Counted from the first letter of the stretch, positions 11,901 through 21,721 are shown. The stretch: 64,000 nt of DNA from Carya illinoinensis (GCF_018687715.1 NC_056766.1:17974001-18038000), one strand, 5' to 3'. The notes: generated by a model not told the origin, from the letters alone. Numbers and translations are program-made.

Positions 11901-14900
11901 AGCATGTTAAGATCATTAAGAGATGCTGCAGACAATGGGGCTTGGTTGGTTCTGGGGGATTTTAATGAAATTCTGAGCAGAGAAGGAAAAAGTGGCAGAA
12001 TAGCAAATGTCAGCTTTTAGATCAATGATGGACAATTGTATGTTAAATGATCTACGCTATATGGGGATCCTATATACGTGGTGCAATAGAAGAAGTCCCC
12101 TAGAAAGCATCAGTGAAAGATTGGATAGAGTTTTAGCAAATTGGGCATGGTGCAACATATGGCCAACTAGGAGAGTCCTTCATGGAATTGCAGCCCATTC
12201 AGACCACGTCCCCGTTATACTACAACTGAAGGGGGGGGAAACAGTACATGAGAGGTGAAAAGCTCTTTTGATCGATTTGAGGCAATGTAGTTAGCTAGTG
12301 CAACCAGTACTGACTTCGACACCATGAACATCACTGAAAGCTGCAGTCAGAATTTAACAACTTGGAATCACAAGGTTTTTGGTCAAGTCCAAACAAACAT
12401 CAACCTGGCTAGAACTTGACTCCAACAACTACAAGCTACCGACCCCATTGGCCTTAGAGTGGAAGAACAACATATAGCTCAAGTCAATTTACACAGCTGG
12501 TTAGAGAGAGAAGAGATCATGTAGCGACAGAGATCCAAATCCTTATAAGAGAGGGGGACAAGAACACAAGCTTCTTTCACCATAAAGCATCGTAGAGGAG
12601 AAGAAAAAATACAATTGAGGGGGTATTGGATGAGGAAGGGGTTTGGCAAGTGGAGGGAAAAAGAAACCAGATTATCATGGATTAATTTCAAAACATATAT
12701 ACAACCTCCACCATGTAGGATGAGAGGAGGGATGAAGGAGATTTCTGGGCAAGTCTAGAGGTACGTATAACAGAGGACATGAATCAACTACTCACTCAAG
12801 CTTTCACCGAGGAGGAGGTCAACAAAGCTTTGCATCAAATGCACCCCACCTCGGCTCCTGGCCCGGATGGGATGGCCCCTATATTTTACCAGTCCTATTG
12901 GAAGACTATAGGGATATCAGTAAGTTCAATAGTCATGAAGGCTCTAAACACTGGTATATTTCCTAGCTCTCTTAACCACACTTTTGTAACCTTGATTCCT
13001 AAGAAGAAAAGTCCTGAAAACGTGGCAAACTATCACCCCATAAGCCTTTGCAACGTGACCTATAAACTGATAGCTAAGGTCCTTGCAAGCAGGCTTAAAT
13101 TAGTCCTTCCTCACATCATTTCAGATTCCTAAAGTGCATTTTTCCCAGGACATTTAATAACAGACAATATACTAGTAGGTCATGAGGTAGTGTAATTTCT
13201 GAAACAAAAGACAGTGGGGAAAACTGGATTTATGTCTATTAAGCTAGATATGAGCCCTTATGATAGACTAGAATGGAATTTTCTAGAAATAAAACAATGC
13301 ATAAGATGGGGTTCCATACGACATGGATAAATCAGATAATGAGATGTGTGAAAACCATCTCTTACTCAATCCTAATCAATGGGGACCCAAAAGGCCCTAT
13401 CATTCCTTCGAGAGGCCTAAGGTAGGGTGACCCCTTGCCTTCATACCTTTTCCTTCTTGGCACTAAAAGCCTCATCTCCTTGCTGCAGTAGGCTGAAGCT
13501 AGAAAATTAGTTAGATGCATTAAGATATGTAGAAGAGCACCTCGAATAAACCATCTATTGTTTGAAAATGATAGTGAGTTGTTTTGTAAGGCAACAATTT
13601 TGGAAAGTGCCAATATTCACAAGCTATTTGAGTACTATGAGCATTTGTCATGTCAAAAGGAAAACAAAGACAAAACAGCAAAAATGTTCAGCAAAAATGT
13701 CAGCAATTCACAGCAAAAGGCAATCCTGGACTTTTGGGGTCTCAAAAGGGCTCTCCAACATGAGAAGCATTTGGGTTTTCCCCTTTATGGTAGGAAGAGC
13801 CAAGAGAGAAACCTTTTCAGAAATCAAGCATAAAGTATGGCTTAAATTACAAAACTGGAAGGAAAAATTGTTATCTCAATGTGGTAAGGAGATCCTTATC
13901 AAAGCAGTTGCACTGGCCATTCTCACATTCTCTATGAGCTATTTCAAGATACTTGAGACCCTATGCCATAAGCTAGAATAACAAATGGCTAAATTTTGGT
14001 GGGGTCAAAAGAGGAGTGAGCACAAAATCCATTGGGTCGGCTGGTCAAAGATGTGTGCCCCAAAGTCAGAAGGTAGGGTGGGATTCAAGGATCTCAAAAC
14101 TTTCAATAAGGCTGTTCTAGCAAAGCAAGGCTAGCGCATCCTACAGGAGGAATCATCTCTTCTGCACAAAGTCTACAAAGCTAGATATTTCCCCCATGGG
14201 AAATTTCTAGAAGCAAGTCTAGGACAGCAACCCTCCTATGCATGGAGAGGGATACGAGAAGCAAACAGATTGCAAAAACAAGGCAGTAAATGGAAGGTGG
14301 GCAATGGGAGACCAATCAAGATATGGTCCGACAACTGGATCCCAAATTCTAGTCCATCAAGTTACAAATCAAGGGAAGCAGGACACAGCCTTAAGGATGC
14401 CAATGTTTCTTACCTCATTGACCAAAACACAAGCTGGTGAGAGGTGGAAAAAACAAATAAGGCTGTTCCAGCCGCAGGTAGTAGCAGAGATATACAAGAT
14501 TCATGGGGAGCAGCTAAAGTTGGTAAATATAGTGTGAGAAGTGCCTATTGATTTCTGCAAGACAAGGGAAAGCAACTCAATGTAGGGGAGAGCTCTAAGG
14601 AAAACAGATATAAGGGGGTGTGGAAGGCTTTATGGAAGCTGCAAGTGCCCCACATAATAAGAATTTTCACCTGGAGAGCATGCAAAGAAATTCTACCCAC
14701 TAGATGCAATCTAAAACTTAGAAAGGTACTGCCTGACCACATCTATTAGCTTTGTCTTTAGGAACCTGAGGATGCCTCACATGCACTAGTCTCAGGTCCA
14801 CTTTTAGAAAAATGCTAGAATACATCACCACTGGACTCTTATGTCAAGGGCTCTATGAGAGAGAACAGTTTTATAGAGATCATGTCTCAGATAAGTGAAT

Positions 14901-17900
14901 GGGGTGGTAAAGAAGAGTTAGAACTATTCATGATGATGGCATGGAGCTTTTGGTATAGAAGGAATCAGTTGGTACACGAGGGAAAGTCCTCAACTCCAAC
15001 AGAGGCACTAGAGCATGCTATCTCTATGCTTAAGTTGTATCAGAATATGCAAAACAAACCCGAGAAGAAAACAATTTCCCCAATGGGATGGAAAAAGCCA
15101 CCTCCAAGAGTGTTTAAGCTTAATGTAGATGGAGCTATTTTTTATGATCAACACAGGGCAGGAGTGGGAATCATCCTCAGGGATGCAAATGGAGAAGTCT
15201 TACTAGCTACTAGCAAGAAGGAGCATGTGGTCAATGATCCAACAGAAGTAGAACTGCTGGCAATGTTGAGAGAACTACAGCCATGCCTCCCCTTGGGCAT
15301 CGAGGTACTCATTCTTGAGAGTGATTCCTTGGTCATGGAAACTCAACAGCAACAAGAAGAAAAGTCTTGTTCTCTATTGGGGAATATCATTAAGCAAACC
15401 AAAATGCTTATGGCTCGATTCAGATGCTGTACAATCCAACATGTAGATAGAGGGGGGAATGAAGCAGCACATAGGTTGGGTAGGTATGCTTGGAATATAG
15501 ATGACATATCAATCTGTCGGAATTCTTTCCCAGATTTCTTAGGACAAACTATAAGGGTAGACAAATTTGTAATTGTTTGATGATATTCAATGAAGCTTTC
15601 TTAAATTATCAAAAACAAAAAACTACAACTATCGATCCATGAATTAAGTGTAAGAATAATTAATTGGTCTACTAATTATAATAAATGTAGTATTATTTGA
15701 GAGCGCCAACTCTATCATGGACACAATGAAGAAGTGTTGTGTGATCTTCATCCATACTATATAATTTCTGAATCTGCAAAATATTATTCTATCCCTAATT
15801 TTCAGGAAAAGAAATCAAGTAAGAATTGGCACCAAAGCACAATAAAATGTAGTTGTAGAGATGTTGACGAGGAAGTGTATGAACATGTATGGCCATTTCG
15901 ATCGTGACAAACTTAGCCTAACAAGTTAAAACAGTGGTGTTGACAAAAATAAAAGCTGATTTTGGTACAGAATTTGCCAAAAAAGATGTCGGTTTGTGTT
16001 CGGAAGGCTAGATATAATTGTTTATCGGTGGATGACAATATTCAGTCCATGGGAATCAGTTTAGCATCCAAGTGCAATTGATGCTCATCTAGCTTCACAG
16101 AAACGCTGGATCATGTTTTAAGTTTGAGAGAATATGCGGAAAGAATCTGGACCAGAGCAGAGATTGCAGTGTGCATGGTTTCGAGTCAGCATTCTTCATG
16201 GTGGTCGAGAGATGGTTCTTGGTTTCAGATTGCGAAAAAATCTACTTATAGAGGAAGTTGCTCGGTATAATTCCATGTTTGATAATATGGAGATTATGGC
16301 TCAGACGTTGTAAGACTCACATTGAGGGTTTTATGGAATCAGTGGATGAAGTTTGGTTGGCTGTCAAAGCTGGTCTCAGAAATATTGTACAGGAAATGAA
16401 TTCTTTAGATGGATTATTGGTTTCAGACCTTGTGGTGATGGACGATTTGGGAGTTAGCATTCCCAAGTCACGTGAACGTCATTCATGTCCATAACTTATT
16501 TATTGGAGGAAGCCGAATGCAAGGAGGATCAAGATGAATATTGATGGAAGCTGTAGGGGGAGTTATTAGAGACTCTGCTGGTGGTTTTGTTGTTGGCTTT
16601 ATCAGTTCTTTTGGCCAAGGAACAAACAATGAAGCTGAATTGAGGGCTCTGTTGGTTGGTCTAAATTTGTGCAAGGATTTGGGTTTTGTTGATGTAGAAA
16701 TTGAATGTGACTCAAAGGTGGTGGTAGATTGGGTAATTACTCAGAAATGCACGGTTTGATATTTGTGGGATTTTTGGGAAGAGTTCCTTCAAGTTTATTC
16801 ATATATTAGTTTTAGTAGGATAGGGAAGGTAATATGGTCACGGATTTTTTTTACAAGGTGTGGTGAGGAGGGATTGTGCGGTTATTTTTATGATTTCAAT
16901 GAGCGCCCTTTGGCATTAAAAGGCATGCTGCTTTTGGAAAGTTCAAGTTCACCATGTATTCGTTGTTAGTTTGTCCGGGTTTGATTTGTTTTTTTGGGTT
17001 TGGTTGTTTGATTGTTTAGTTTGTTGCTTTGTTCAATATTCTTCCACCATAAGTGAGAGTTTTATTTATCAATAAAGTTTGGAAGTGCCGTCCTTCTCCT
17101 ACCAAAAAAACAAACGTAAATACGTGCACTTGAAGCTTAAAAAGAAGAAGTACCAACCTGCACATTGCCAATTAAATATAAAAACAATAGCAAGCCGGAG
17201 ATGGAAATAAAAACTGCAAAGGCGTTCTCCCAGAAATTGGTACTTGTGTGAAGGTTTTGACCAAAAGAACTGCAAAAATTGGAGCAACAATATATGAGAC
17301 AGTAGTCATAAGAAATTATTGGTACGTACTTTCATTTTTCCACGTAATATTACAAAGACTATCGATTAATTAATTAGGCCAATTTCCTCGTACACCTGAT
17401 ATGCTAGCATTATATATGCATGATATGGACTCGATTTTTCATGACTTTACAAACCGTATAATAATATGTCAATTAAAATTGATGTATAACATATCTTAAT
17501 TCTAATTATCTAATAAATTTAAATTAAGTACGAATAGAGAGAAGAAGGCCAACAAGTGCAAACCTCAAATTTCGCAAGCCCCACCAAGAACAATACAAAA
17601 TCTTTTCCGGAAAATTTCTCGATGCTACAATACCAGATTTAATGGCGTCAAGATAGATCCCAAAATCAAAGGGCATTCTACCATCCTTTGTTTCCACAGG
17701 GCAATAATCATTCAGAAATGTGTAATTTCCCGAACTGTGAACATGATCGTCACAGTTAAAAGAATTCAGAGTACATGGGGTATCATTTCTCTCACAGGCA
17801 GAGTGCCAACAAGTGATCTCTCGTTCGATAGAAAAGAAATACCAGAAGGCACCGACTACCTAAAAGAGACCAGCCACACTTAAAGTCAGAAAATTATGCC

Positions 17901-20900
17901 ATGTATATATGTGTGTATATCTAATTGAGAACTTTCAATATTATAATAACTTTAAAAGTATTTTAAGCTTTCTAACACAATTTCAAGCATCCATGTCCCA
18001 AATCTCAAATTATCTCGTTTAGAAAATTCTGAAAAATTTTCAAAAACATAGTCCAAAACAACTTCTATGTTTTTGCTGAACTGGCCTACTGAGAAATCCT
18101 TCAAGATCAAGATCAAAGGACATCTAAAGAGCATTACTTCATGCGCTCTCGAATATCCAACTCGTAAAAGGACATTTATTATATTGCAGAATTTTTGTTA
18201 CCAAAAGATTTTAACTATATATCTTGTGTTGTGTGTTTGTTTTTCTCTATTTTTCTTTACTATTCTTGCATTATTGTTCCCCAACAATTGGTATCAGAGC
18301 TCCAAGGTGGTGAACCATGAAACAACAGAAAAAGATTACGAGAGGGGAGATCAAGCACGTGGAAGTTAGTTGAGAAGAAGCTGACTGCATGGACTTCCAG
18401 GGAGGAAGCAGAGACTACATAGGAGATGGGAATGTCTACTGAAGAAATTTGATTGCGGCTATACAGTATTTCTTTCGTGGTGGTATGCATGAAAGAATAA
18501 GTTAGTAGTAAGAGGTGGGATCAATCGTCCAAATCAGAAAAGGGGACGTCAACAACAAGTTCTTTGATATTTTCCAAAATCGGTTTGAGACCAAATATTC
18601 CCAGTGTAGTGGGAATTGTGAATCGCCCAATATATGTGCTAACTAAGGGCAATGTACATGAGAGATTGAAGTTGGGCTCAACTTCAGTGCATCTTCCAGC
18701 TTGAAAACGAGACCTGTAAGTTGTATAGGTGACAGGTGTTTTACTGGAGACAATGGCTAGCATGTGAAGAACTATTCTCCAAGTGGGAGATTGTTGAGTT
18801 GTGGGTAGAGTCTGGTTTGTTGGTGTGCCAACCTGATGACCCAACTCGATAAGGATATATTATGGTTTCTTGGTGGATTTTCAAAGAGGCTTGGGCCATG
18901 GAGTGCATAGCCCAAACTGAAGCAAGCATGGACAAGTCTTGTGTGAGGTTTCGAGAGTTGAAAAGCACTAGCTAGATTGTTCCCTCGATTGTCGCTCAAC
19001 CTTAGCTCAAGCAAAGCTCAAACAAAGGATTTGCTTCAGATGCGCTTGATAGTTGGCTTAAACGAAGTCCAGACAGATTTTGTCGCTCGAGGTTTGCGCA
19101 CCAGTGGGTTTGAGTGAAGTAAAATCTTGGTGTTGTTCGCTTGACACTTTATTTGAGCAAATGTTGCACAGATTGTTTGCTCGTAGTGTGGTCGACACTT
19201 AGCTCAAGCGAACAACCCAAATTTTACCTCCTAGGGTGTCTCACGCTTGCCTATATACATATATATATGCATGTAATGTCTAAAAAATGAAAAGTTGATT
19301 GGATCGAGGCAAAAAGAGTGAGGAGGCGTTTGAGAGCTTGAGTGAGAAAGAAAAAAGCTTTAAGTGAGAGTTGAGATTGTATGAGTAGAGTGGTGCTTTT
19401 TTAACTCACTGTGTGTTGTAATCTCTTTTGGAATAAAATCCCCTACAACTTTGTAGACGTAGGCATATTGTCGAACTACGTTAAATACTATGTGTCATGT
19501 GTGTGTGCTTGATTCTTATGTTTCTGTATCATTGTTTCATTGTTTGTCTTGATATCTTTGTGTGTGGGTGTGGCTGCTCTAGTGCTTTCCACAACAATGT
19601 AGGGATATAGAGTTCATAAATATAATATATGTGTGTGTGTTTGTGAGGTGCATATATGCCTATGATTTATCAAGCTGGTTGATCCGTTTGCAACCTAAAG
19701 TACTTGAAAACCTGATAAGATCCGAGACTTGCCAAATTAAGAAAAGTTGAATAATTAAGCAATACAAATATTATGATGACGTTAAATGAATGTGAAATTG
19801 ATATTAGCAAACTTACATGACTCGACATGATGTACAGAAAGAAATTTAATGCAGCTTTAACCCGCCCAACTCGAGAATGTTTGTTCACAGCCCGGATGAA
19901 CATGGAGATTCGGATTAGTCTTGGCACATATTGGAAGAGAACAATATTTAGTAGAATCCTTTTGTAAAAAGATTCTGAGCCTCTGATTTCCGAAAAAAGT
20001 TTTGGAATTAACACCTGGAAAGATTACAAGGAGAACGTGTAAGATCATGATTTACTTGCGCAGCACATTCTGTTTAAGGCATATATATATTATAAGATCC
20101 GATACTTAACCAAGCTTAACAAAAAGGTTGAACACATCCAAGTTTAACTTTAGTCTAGAAGAGTACTCATTGAGTCATCCATGTTAAACTTCAAAAAAGA
20201 AAAACATGGGAAACGCTGTTTGATTAGAGCTAGGAAGATGAAGCCTGATCCTTAATTACCTGTGGTAGGGGAAGAATGGCAAGAATGTCAATGGGGAAGT
20301 ACCGCGACAAGATATACCTCTTTGCTATAAGCCAAGAGTCTGTAACTACTTTAAGTCGTCCAAGTTCAGGAGCGGCCTCATCTATATAAGGGCAAAGAAA
20401 TTGCAAGACGATATTCACGATATAAATCAAATCGGTCGCCGTTCGCAAACAAATAGCTACCACCCTTAACCTTTTGTCTAGCACAAAGCACTTGTTCTTT
20501 TCATTGATCACAGGGAGGTAGAAGAATAAAGGGTCCACTAATACTGCCATCATACAGGACACAAAAAAAATCATCCTCCAGATTCTAAGGAACTGCCCGT
20601 GTGGGTCAAGAAATGTCTTTGTTGTTGTTTTCTTTTCTTTCGAATCTACTCCATCATTGTTGACGGTTTGCCTGTCAACATTCTCATCCCTGAACAGGAA
20701 ATAACGAACAGAGATTTCATGTTAATTTCAGCCACACAAAAATCGTGTCAAATATGTAGAGACAAAAATTAGCTAGAATTAGATGACTGTATGATAAGGT
20801 TTATTTTATCATTATATTTGAAATTATTGGATGAATATAAAATAAGTATTGATTTATTTCTAAACAATGTTGAGTTTATCTAGAAGTCTTAAGTGTTGTT

Positions 20901-21721
20901 TAGATAAGTTATTGAGGTTAAAATCAAGTCTTGGTAGATCTATATTTATCCATAAAAAAGTTGAATAAAGATTAGTCAAGACAGAAGGATGTTATCGCAA
21001 AATGTTAGCAGTTCGTCAAAACACATTTTTGCGATTGTTGCTAACCGTCAGTAAAGTCCTACTGTGACTATAACTATTTCCAAACTTTCTATTTAATGAG
21101 ATTCGGTTTTGTATCTCTGCAGGGGTTTTGAGCCACGAATTTTAGAGAGTATATTCTGAGCATTTATGAGAAAAAATTCACTTGAGAATTTTCATGGGAT
21201 TTTTCATCTCTTCTTGAGTGTGATCATGCTTTGAGTGTGAAAGAATATCGATTGGATTTCAGCCTGGAGTTTCAGAAGAGAAGTCAACATTTGAAGATCC
21301 CTAGAGGTTCTGGCTGCTATTATGATAGAAGAGAAATGGGTCGTTTGTCTAGGCAAGTAAGAGAGTCGAATTGTAAAGGTTTTATAATTGATTATTGCTT
21401 GTAATTGTTCTTCAAATAATAAGATTGACTTTCTTAAGTTTGGCTGCCCTGTAAGGTTTTACTTTTAAAGAGTTCTTTAAAAGGTTTTCCTTCGTAACTA
21501 ATCGTTGTGTCTTACAAAATTGATTATTTATTTTAAAGTATTTTATTTATTTTATAGTCTTGATAATTGAGATCTAACATATTTGTTCAAAGAAATTAGT
21601 AGACAATTTCGTGATTTATAAAGATACGTTGGGAATTTCAAAATATATAATTAGAGGAAGAAGATGCGGACGCTGCTCACCTCACCAGGCTGTCTTGCCG
21701 ACGAGGACGCCGGGTTCTCAT
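2343..21721 (-). CDS. Cyclic nucleotide-gated ion channel (CNGC), seven exons
   Basis: Joined exons 21721-21681, 20689-20260, 20014-19817, 17859-17564, 17269-17158, 4136-3888 and 2921-2343 give 634 codons with no stop; all introns are GT-AG. The product is a plant plasma- or endomembrane cation channel subunit, assembling as tetramers and opened by cyclic nucleotides or released from calmodulin. Visible: S1 about residues 53-74, an Arg-rich S4 near 176-205, S5 near 212-238, the pore with WWGLRNL then the GQN filter triad near 324-328, S6 338-359, C-linker 360-442 and the cyclic nucleotide-binding domain from 443 with FLGEELLDW near 515. The IQ/calmodulin helix usual after this domain is missing; a repeated Gln-rich tail takes its place. 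Family length is usually 650-750, so this is slightly short. Exon number fits group I-III CNGCs. Start chosen because only this ATG frame joins exon 2 open. Confidence 0.87.
2446..2577 (-). repeat. 66-bp in-frame tandem duplication in CNGC exon 7
   Basis: Units 2446-2511 and 2512-2577 differ at only two bases. Each encodes [18 protein letters not shown] plus four more residues, so the duplication adds 22 residues (about 558-601 of the protein) without shifting the frame. The near identity suggests a recent event. Confidence 0.95.
2922..3887 (-). other. CNGC intron 6, AT-rich
   Basis: This is a plain 966-bp intron with AT-rich sequence. I see no coding remnant or clear element ends in it. Confidence 0.8.
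3888..4136 (-). CDS. CNGC exon 6 (C-linker)
   Basis: There are 249 bases in phase 0, acceptor ttgcag|A and donor AAGAAA|gtgagt. It encodes the C-linker: [28 protein letters not shown], then [20 protein letters not shown]. The usual CNGC residues RRDIKRHLC are nearly intact (RDIKCHLC). Confidence 0.9.
4291..4396. repeat. 53-bp tandem duplication in intron 5
   Basis: Two near-identical 53-bp units begin at 4291 and 4344 (ttgattattctttagtattt). They are AT-rich and have no coding meaning. They lie between exon 6 and the LINE. Confidence 0.9.
4709..5510 (+). pseudogene. LINE ORF1, DUF4283 and CCHC type, broken
   Basis: The frame moves twice. [10 protein letters not shown] then a stop starts it; 4756-4956 gives [14 protein letters not shown]; 4898-5119 gives [24 protein letters not shown], the DUF4283 signature; 5092-5350 gives [21 protein letters not shown] and then [16 protein letters not shown], a damaged zinc knuckle. 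ORF1 proteins bind element RNA. Strong match, clearly non-functional. Confidence 0.8.
6195..6616 (-). repeat. 3' LTR of the Copia element
   Basis: The LTR has terminal TGTTG/CAACA. The polypurine tract AAGTGGGAGAT (minus strand) abuts it at 6617-6627. On the minus strand an AT-rich TATA-like CTATAAATAG-type segment and CT-rich runs are present, typical of Copia LTR promoters. Confidence 0.93.
6688..8130 (-). pseudogene. Copia reverse transcriptase and RNase H, broken
   Basis: The main open stretch 7968-6841 carries [33 protein letters not shown], then YVDDMLVAG, the polymerase YVDD box, intact. RNase H follows with [13 protein letters not shown] and FHSRTKHI. The first RNase H aspartate region reads NLAGD rather than the usual DLAGD. 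Upstream (8130-7970) the frame is hit by TGA in place of Trp after MSNQT and by a deletion near the [10 protein letters not shown] segment; downstream TAG interrupts at 6841. The polyprotein end is TAA at 6690-6688. Confidence 0.9.
8133..9215 (-). pseudogene. Copia integrase, nearly complete frame
   Basis: This encodes [13 protein letters not shown] (first D), [15 protein letters not shown] (second D) and [15 protein letters not shown] (E), so the D,D,E triad is present. It continues into the [12 protein letters not shown] domain and a C-terminal acidic linker. A stop (TGA at the EK/GM junction near 9291) and a one-base loss near 9197 separate it from the GAG-pre-integrase part; another TGA ends it at 8133. 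Family integrases continue into reverse transcriptase without a stop. Confidence 0.9.
9284..10602 (-). pseudogene. Copia gag and protease, broken
   Basis: The gag N-terminus is at 10602-10430 ([18 protein letters not shown]). It ends in a small tandem duplication of the KKLHLPFLG coding segment, and a TGA near 10338 then cuts the frame. From 10324 gag continues through [15 protein letters not shown], an Arg/Ser stretch, and an intact zinc knuckle [14 protein letters not shown]. The protease active site reads LDLGASF, where D(S/T)GA is normal, so it is probably inactive. The stretch ends with [12 protein letters not shown], the GAG-pre-integrase motif. Confidence 0.9.
10603..11336 (-). other. 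Copia 5' leader with PBS and internal repeats
   Basis: Next to the 5' LTR, on the minus strand, TAGTATCAAAGC (about 11333-11322) resembles the initiator tRNA-Met primer site TGGTATCAGAGC with two changes. The leader is unusually GC-rich at 10910-11220. It also holds two imperfect repeats: a pair around 10640 and 10800 (atgatccaaatagtt) and a 51-bp unit at 11067 and 11118 (tcatgcgtcttcaacctctg). No protein can be supported in it. Confidence 0.75.
11337..11758 (-). repeat. 5' LTR of the Copia element
   Basis: This is the same length as the LTR at 6195-6616, with about 97% identity by eye. It is flanked on the outside by CCAGG and continues directly into LINE sequence. Confidence 0.93.
11868..12258 (+). 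pseudogene. LINE endonuclease (EEP type), partial
   Basis: This begins in one frame with [14 protein letters not shown] and [16 protein letters not shown], the conserved GDFNE motif of apurinic-type endonucleases. It continues after a shift at 12007 with [21 protein letters not shown] and AHSDHVPV, the SDH motif near the C-terminus. The N-terminal half would have been upstream of the Copia insertion point and is not recognisable. The endonuclease nicks target DNA for target-primed reverse transcription. Confidence 0.85.
12779..13980 (+). pseudogene. LINE reverse transcriptase, broken
   Basis: The frame 12779-13132 encodes [15 protein letters not shown], then [17 protein letters not shown] and [20 protein letters not shown], then [13 protein letters not shown], the fingers of a LINE polymerase. 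A stop at 13130 and later frame changes follow. Pieces such as [27 protein letters not shown] and a weak [13 protein letters not shown] (where (Y/F)ADD is normal) are present. The thumb continues at 13562-13980 ([16 protein letters not shown]). The catalytic aspartates are lost. Confidence 0.85.
14500..15580 (+). pseudogene. LINE zf-RVT and RNase H C-terminus
   Basis: About 14580-14750 encodes [22 protein letters not shown], the zf-RVT region. An open frame 14855-15580 of 241 codons follows, with [20 protein letters not shown] (RNase H first aspartate), TEVELLAML (glutamate), [12 protein letters not shown] (second aspartate) and [15 protein letters not shown] (last acidic and His region). RNase H removes the RNA strand during element copying. 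This is the longest surviving frame of the LINE. Confidence 0.85.
15626..15949. other. Non-coding gap between two LINE fragments
   Basis: This is about 320 bp of AT-rich intron sequence. I see no motif or repeat in it. Confidence 0.6.
15950..17112 (+). mobile_element. 5'-truncated LINE fragment with RNase H
   Basis: Only the 3' part of a second, different LINE is present. It has a damaged zf-RVT ([12 protein letters not shown] near 16090), the frame 16258-16494 ([16 protein letters not shown]), then MNIDGSCR and, after a frame change, [30 protein letters not shown] and [12 protein letters not shown], an RNase H of the RVT_3 type. It ends with a 3' UTR and an A-rich tail at about 17103-17112, only about 45 bp from CNGC exon 5. 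Left end approximate. Confidence 0.8.
17158..17269 (-). CDS. CNGC exon 5 (selectivity filter and S6)
   Basis: There are 112 bases, acceptor tttgcag|T and donor GTGCAG|gttggt. It encodes [18 protein letters not shown] and the S6 helix ending [11 protein letters not shown] is the filter triad common in CNGCs outside group IV. The next exon lies 13 kb away. Confidence 0.9.
17564..17859 (-). CDS. CNGC exon 4 (S5 and pore entry)
   Basis: There are 296 bases, acceptor cttttag|G and donor TTTGAG|gtttgc. It encodes [14 protein letters not shown], the CWHSAC turret cysteines, a long extracellular loop with [20 protein letters not shown], and [13 protein letters not shown], the pore helix. It ends two bases into a Ser codon. 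Confidence 0.9.
17860..18240. other. CNGC intron 3, left part
   Basis: Intron 3 is 17860-19816. This part holds AT-rich sequence with no coding homology. It may include the start of the LTR that ends at 18286. Confidence 0.5.
18289..18300 (+). other. Primer-binding site, initiator tRNA-Met type
   Basis: The sequence TGGTATCAGAGC is the standard plant LTR-retrotransposon primer site complementary to the 3' end of initiator tRNA-Met. It is not a tRNA gene. Confidence 0.9.
18792..19596 (+). repeat. 3' LTR (805 bp) in CNGC intron 3
   Basis: The LTR begins TGTTGAGTTG and ends CCACAACA. It contains degenerate CTCAAGCGAA-like motifs (18990-19230), a feature shared with the LTR-like stretch at 56580-56950. 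It is followed by CNGC intron sequence that is conserved in the second CNGC copy. Confidence 0.8.
19817..20014 (-). CDS. CNGC exon 3 (S4 voltage-sensor-like helix)
   Basis: There are 198 bases in phase 0, acceptor tttccag|G and donor AGTCAT|gtaagt. It encodes VLIPKLF, then [13 protein letters not shown], the S4 segment with spaced arginines, then [16 protein letters not shown] at the start of S5. Confidence 0.9.
20260..20689 (-). CDS. CNGC exon 2 (S1 to S3)
   Basis: There are 430 bases, acceptor ttcag|G and donor CCACAG|gtaatt. It encodes the linker DSKEKK, the conserved [15 protein letters not shown] entry to S1, [10 protein letters not shown], the S2 motif [17 protein letters not shown], and [18 protein letters not shown] leading into S3. 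These are classic plant CNGC signatures. Confidence 0.9.
20755..21645. other. Insertion of about 0.89 kb in CNGC intron 1
   Basis: Intron 1 is 991 bp here (20690-21680) but only 96 bp in the second copy (39647-39742). The flanks match (cacacaaaaatc on one side, attagaggaagaagatg on the other), so about 890 bp was inserted here or lost there. The insert is AT-rich and has LTR-like features such as an AATAATAAGATTG poly-A-signal-like stretch, but no clean ends or target duplication were found. Confidence 0.6.
21681..21721 (-). CDS. CNGC exon 1
   Basis: This holds 41 coding bases: [13 protein letters not shown] plus two bases of an Arg codon completed by exon 2. The donor is GTGAG|gtgagc. A longer frame through the same bases exists but would put a stop at the exon 2 junction, which is why this short basic N-terminus is preferred. 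The diverged copy at 39743-39786 has the same structure (MSFRRRPRRQ), which supports the choice. Confidence 0.75.

Larger units (their letters stand above)
4560..15625 (+). mobile_element. L1-type LINE, degraded and split by a Copia insertion
   Basis: Plus-strand homology to a plant L1-clade LINE lies on both sides of 6195-11758. ORF1 (DUF4283 and zinc knuckle) is on the left; endonuclease, reverse transcriptase, zf-RVT and RNase H are on the right. The 3' end is near the A-rich stretch at 15610-15625. Removing the Copia element leaves about 5.5 kb, close to a full plant LINE. Many frameshifts and stops are present. The exact 5' end and the target duplication could not be fixed. Confidence 0.85.
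4137..17157 (-). other. CNGC intron 5, 13-kb transposon-filled intron
   Basis: The intron is bounded by CAG|gttggt at 17157 and ttgcag|A at 4137. From right to left it contains a LINE 3' fragment, a long degraded LINE on the plus strand and a Copia element on the minus strand inside that LINE. Homologous plant CNGC introns at this position are usually a few hundred bases at most, so nearly all the length is inserted DNA. Both flanking exons keep phase 0 and intact splice signals. Confidence 0.85.
18241..19596 (+). mobile_element. Internally deleted LTR retrotransposon in CNGC intron 3
   Basis: At 18289-18300 stands TGGTATCAGAGC, an exact tRNA-Met primer site, two bases after an LTR-like CA end (CCCCAACA, 18286). 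Only 506 bp later a polypurine tract AAGTGGGAGAT (18781-18791) abuts TGTTGAGTTGTGG, the start of a 3' LTR that ends ...CCACAACA at 19596 (805 bp). Gag and pol are absent. The sequence before 18286 does not clearly match the end of the 3' LTR, so this could be a fusion of two elements. The 3' LTR is shared with the second CNGC copy at 34497-35345. Confidence 0.75.

Noticed and set aside
18289..18300. Possible tRNA gene piece
   Set aside because: It is a retrotransposon primer-binding site complementary to tRNA-Met, without cloverleaf sequence around it.
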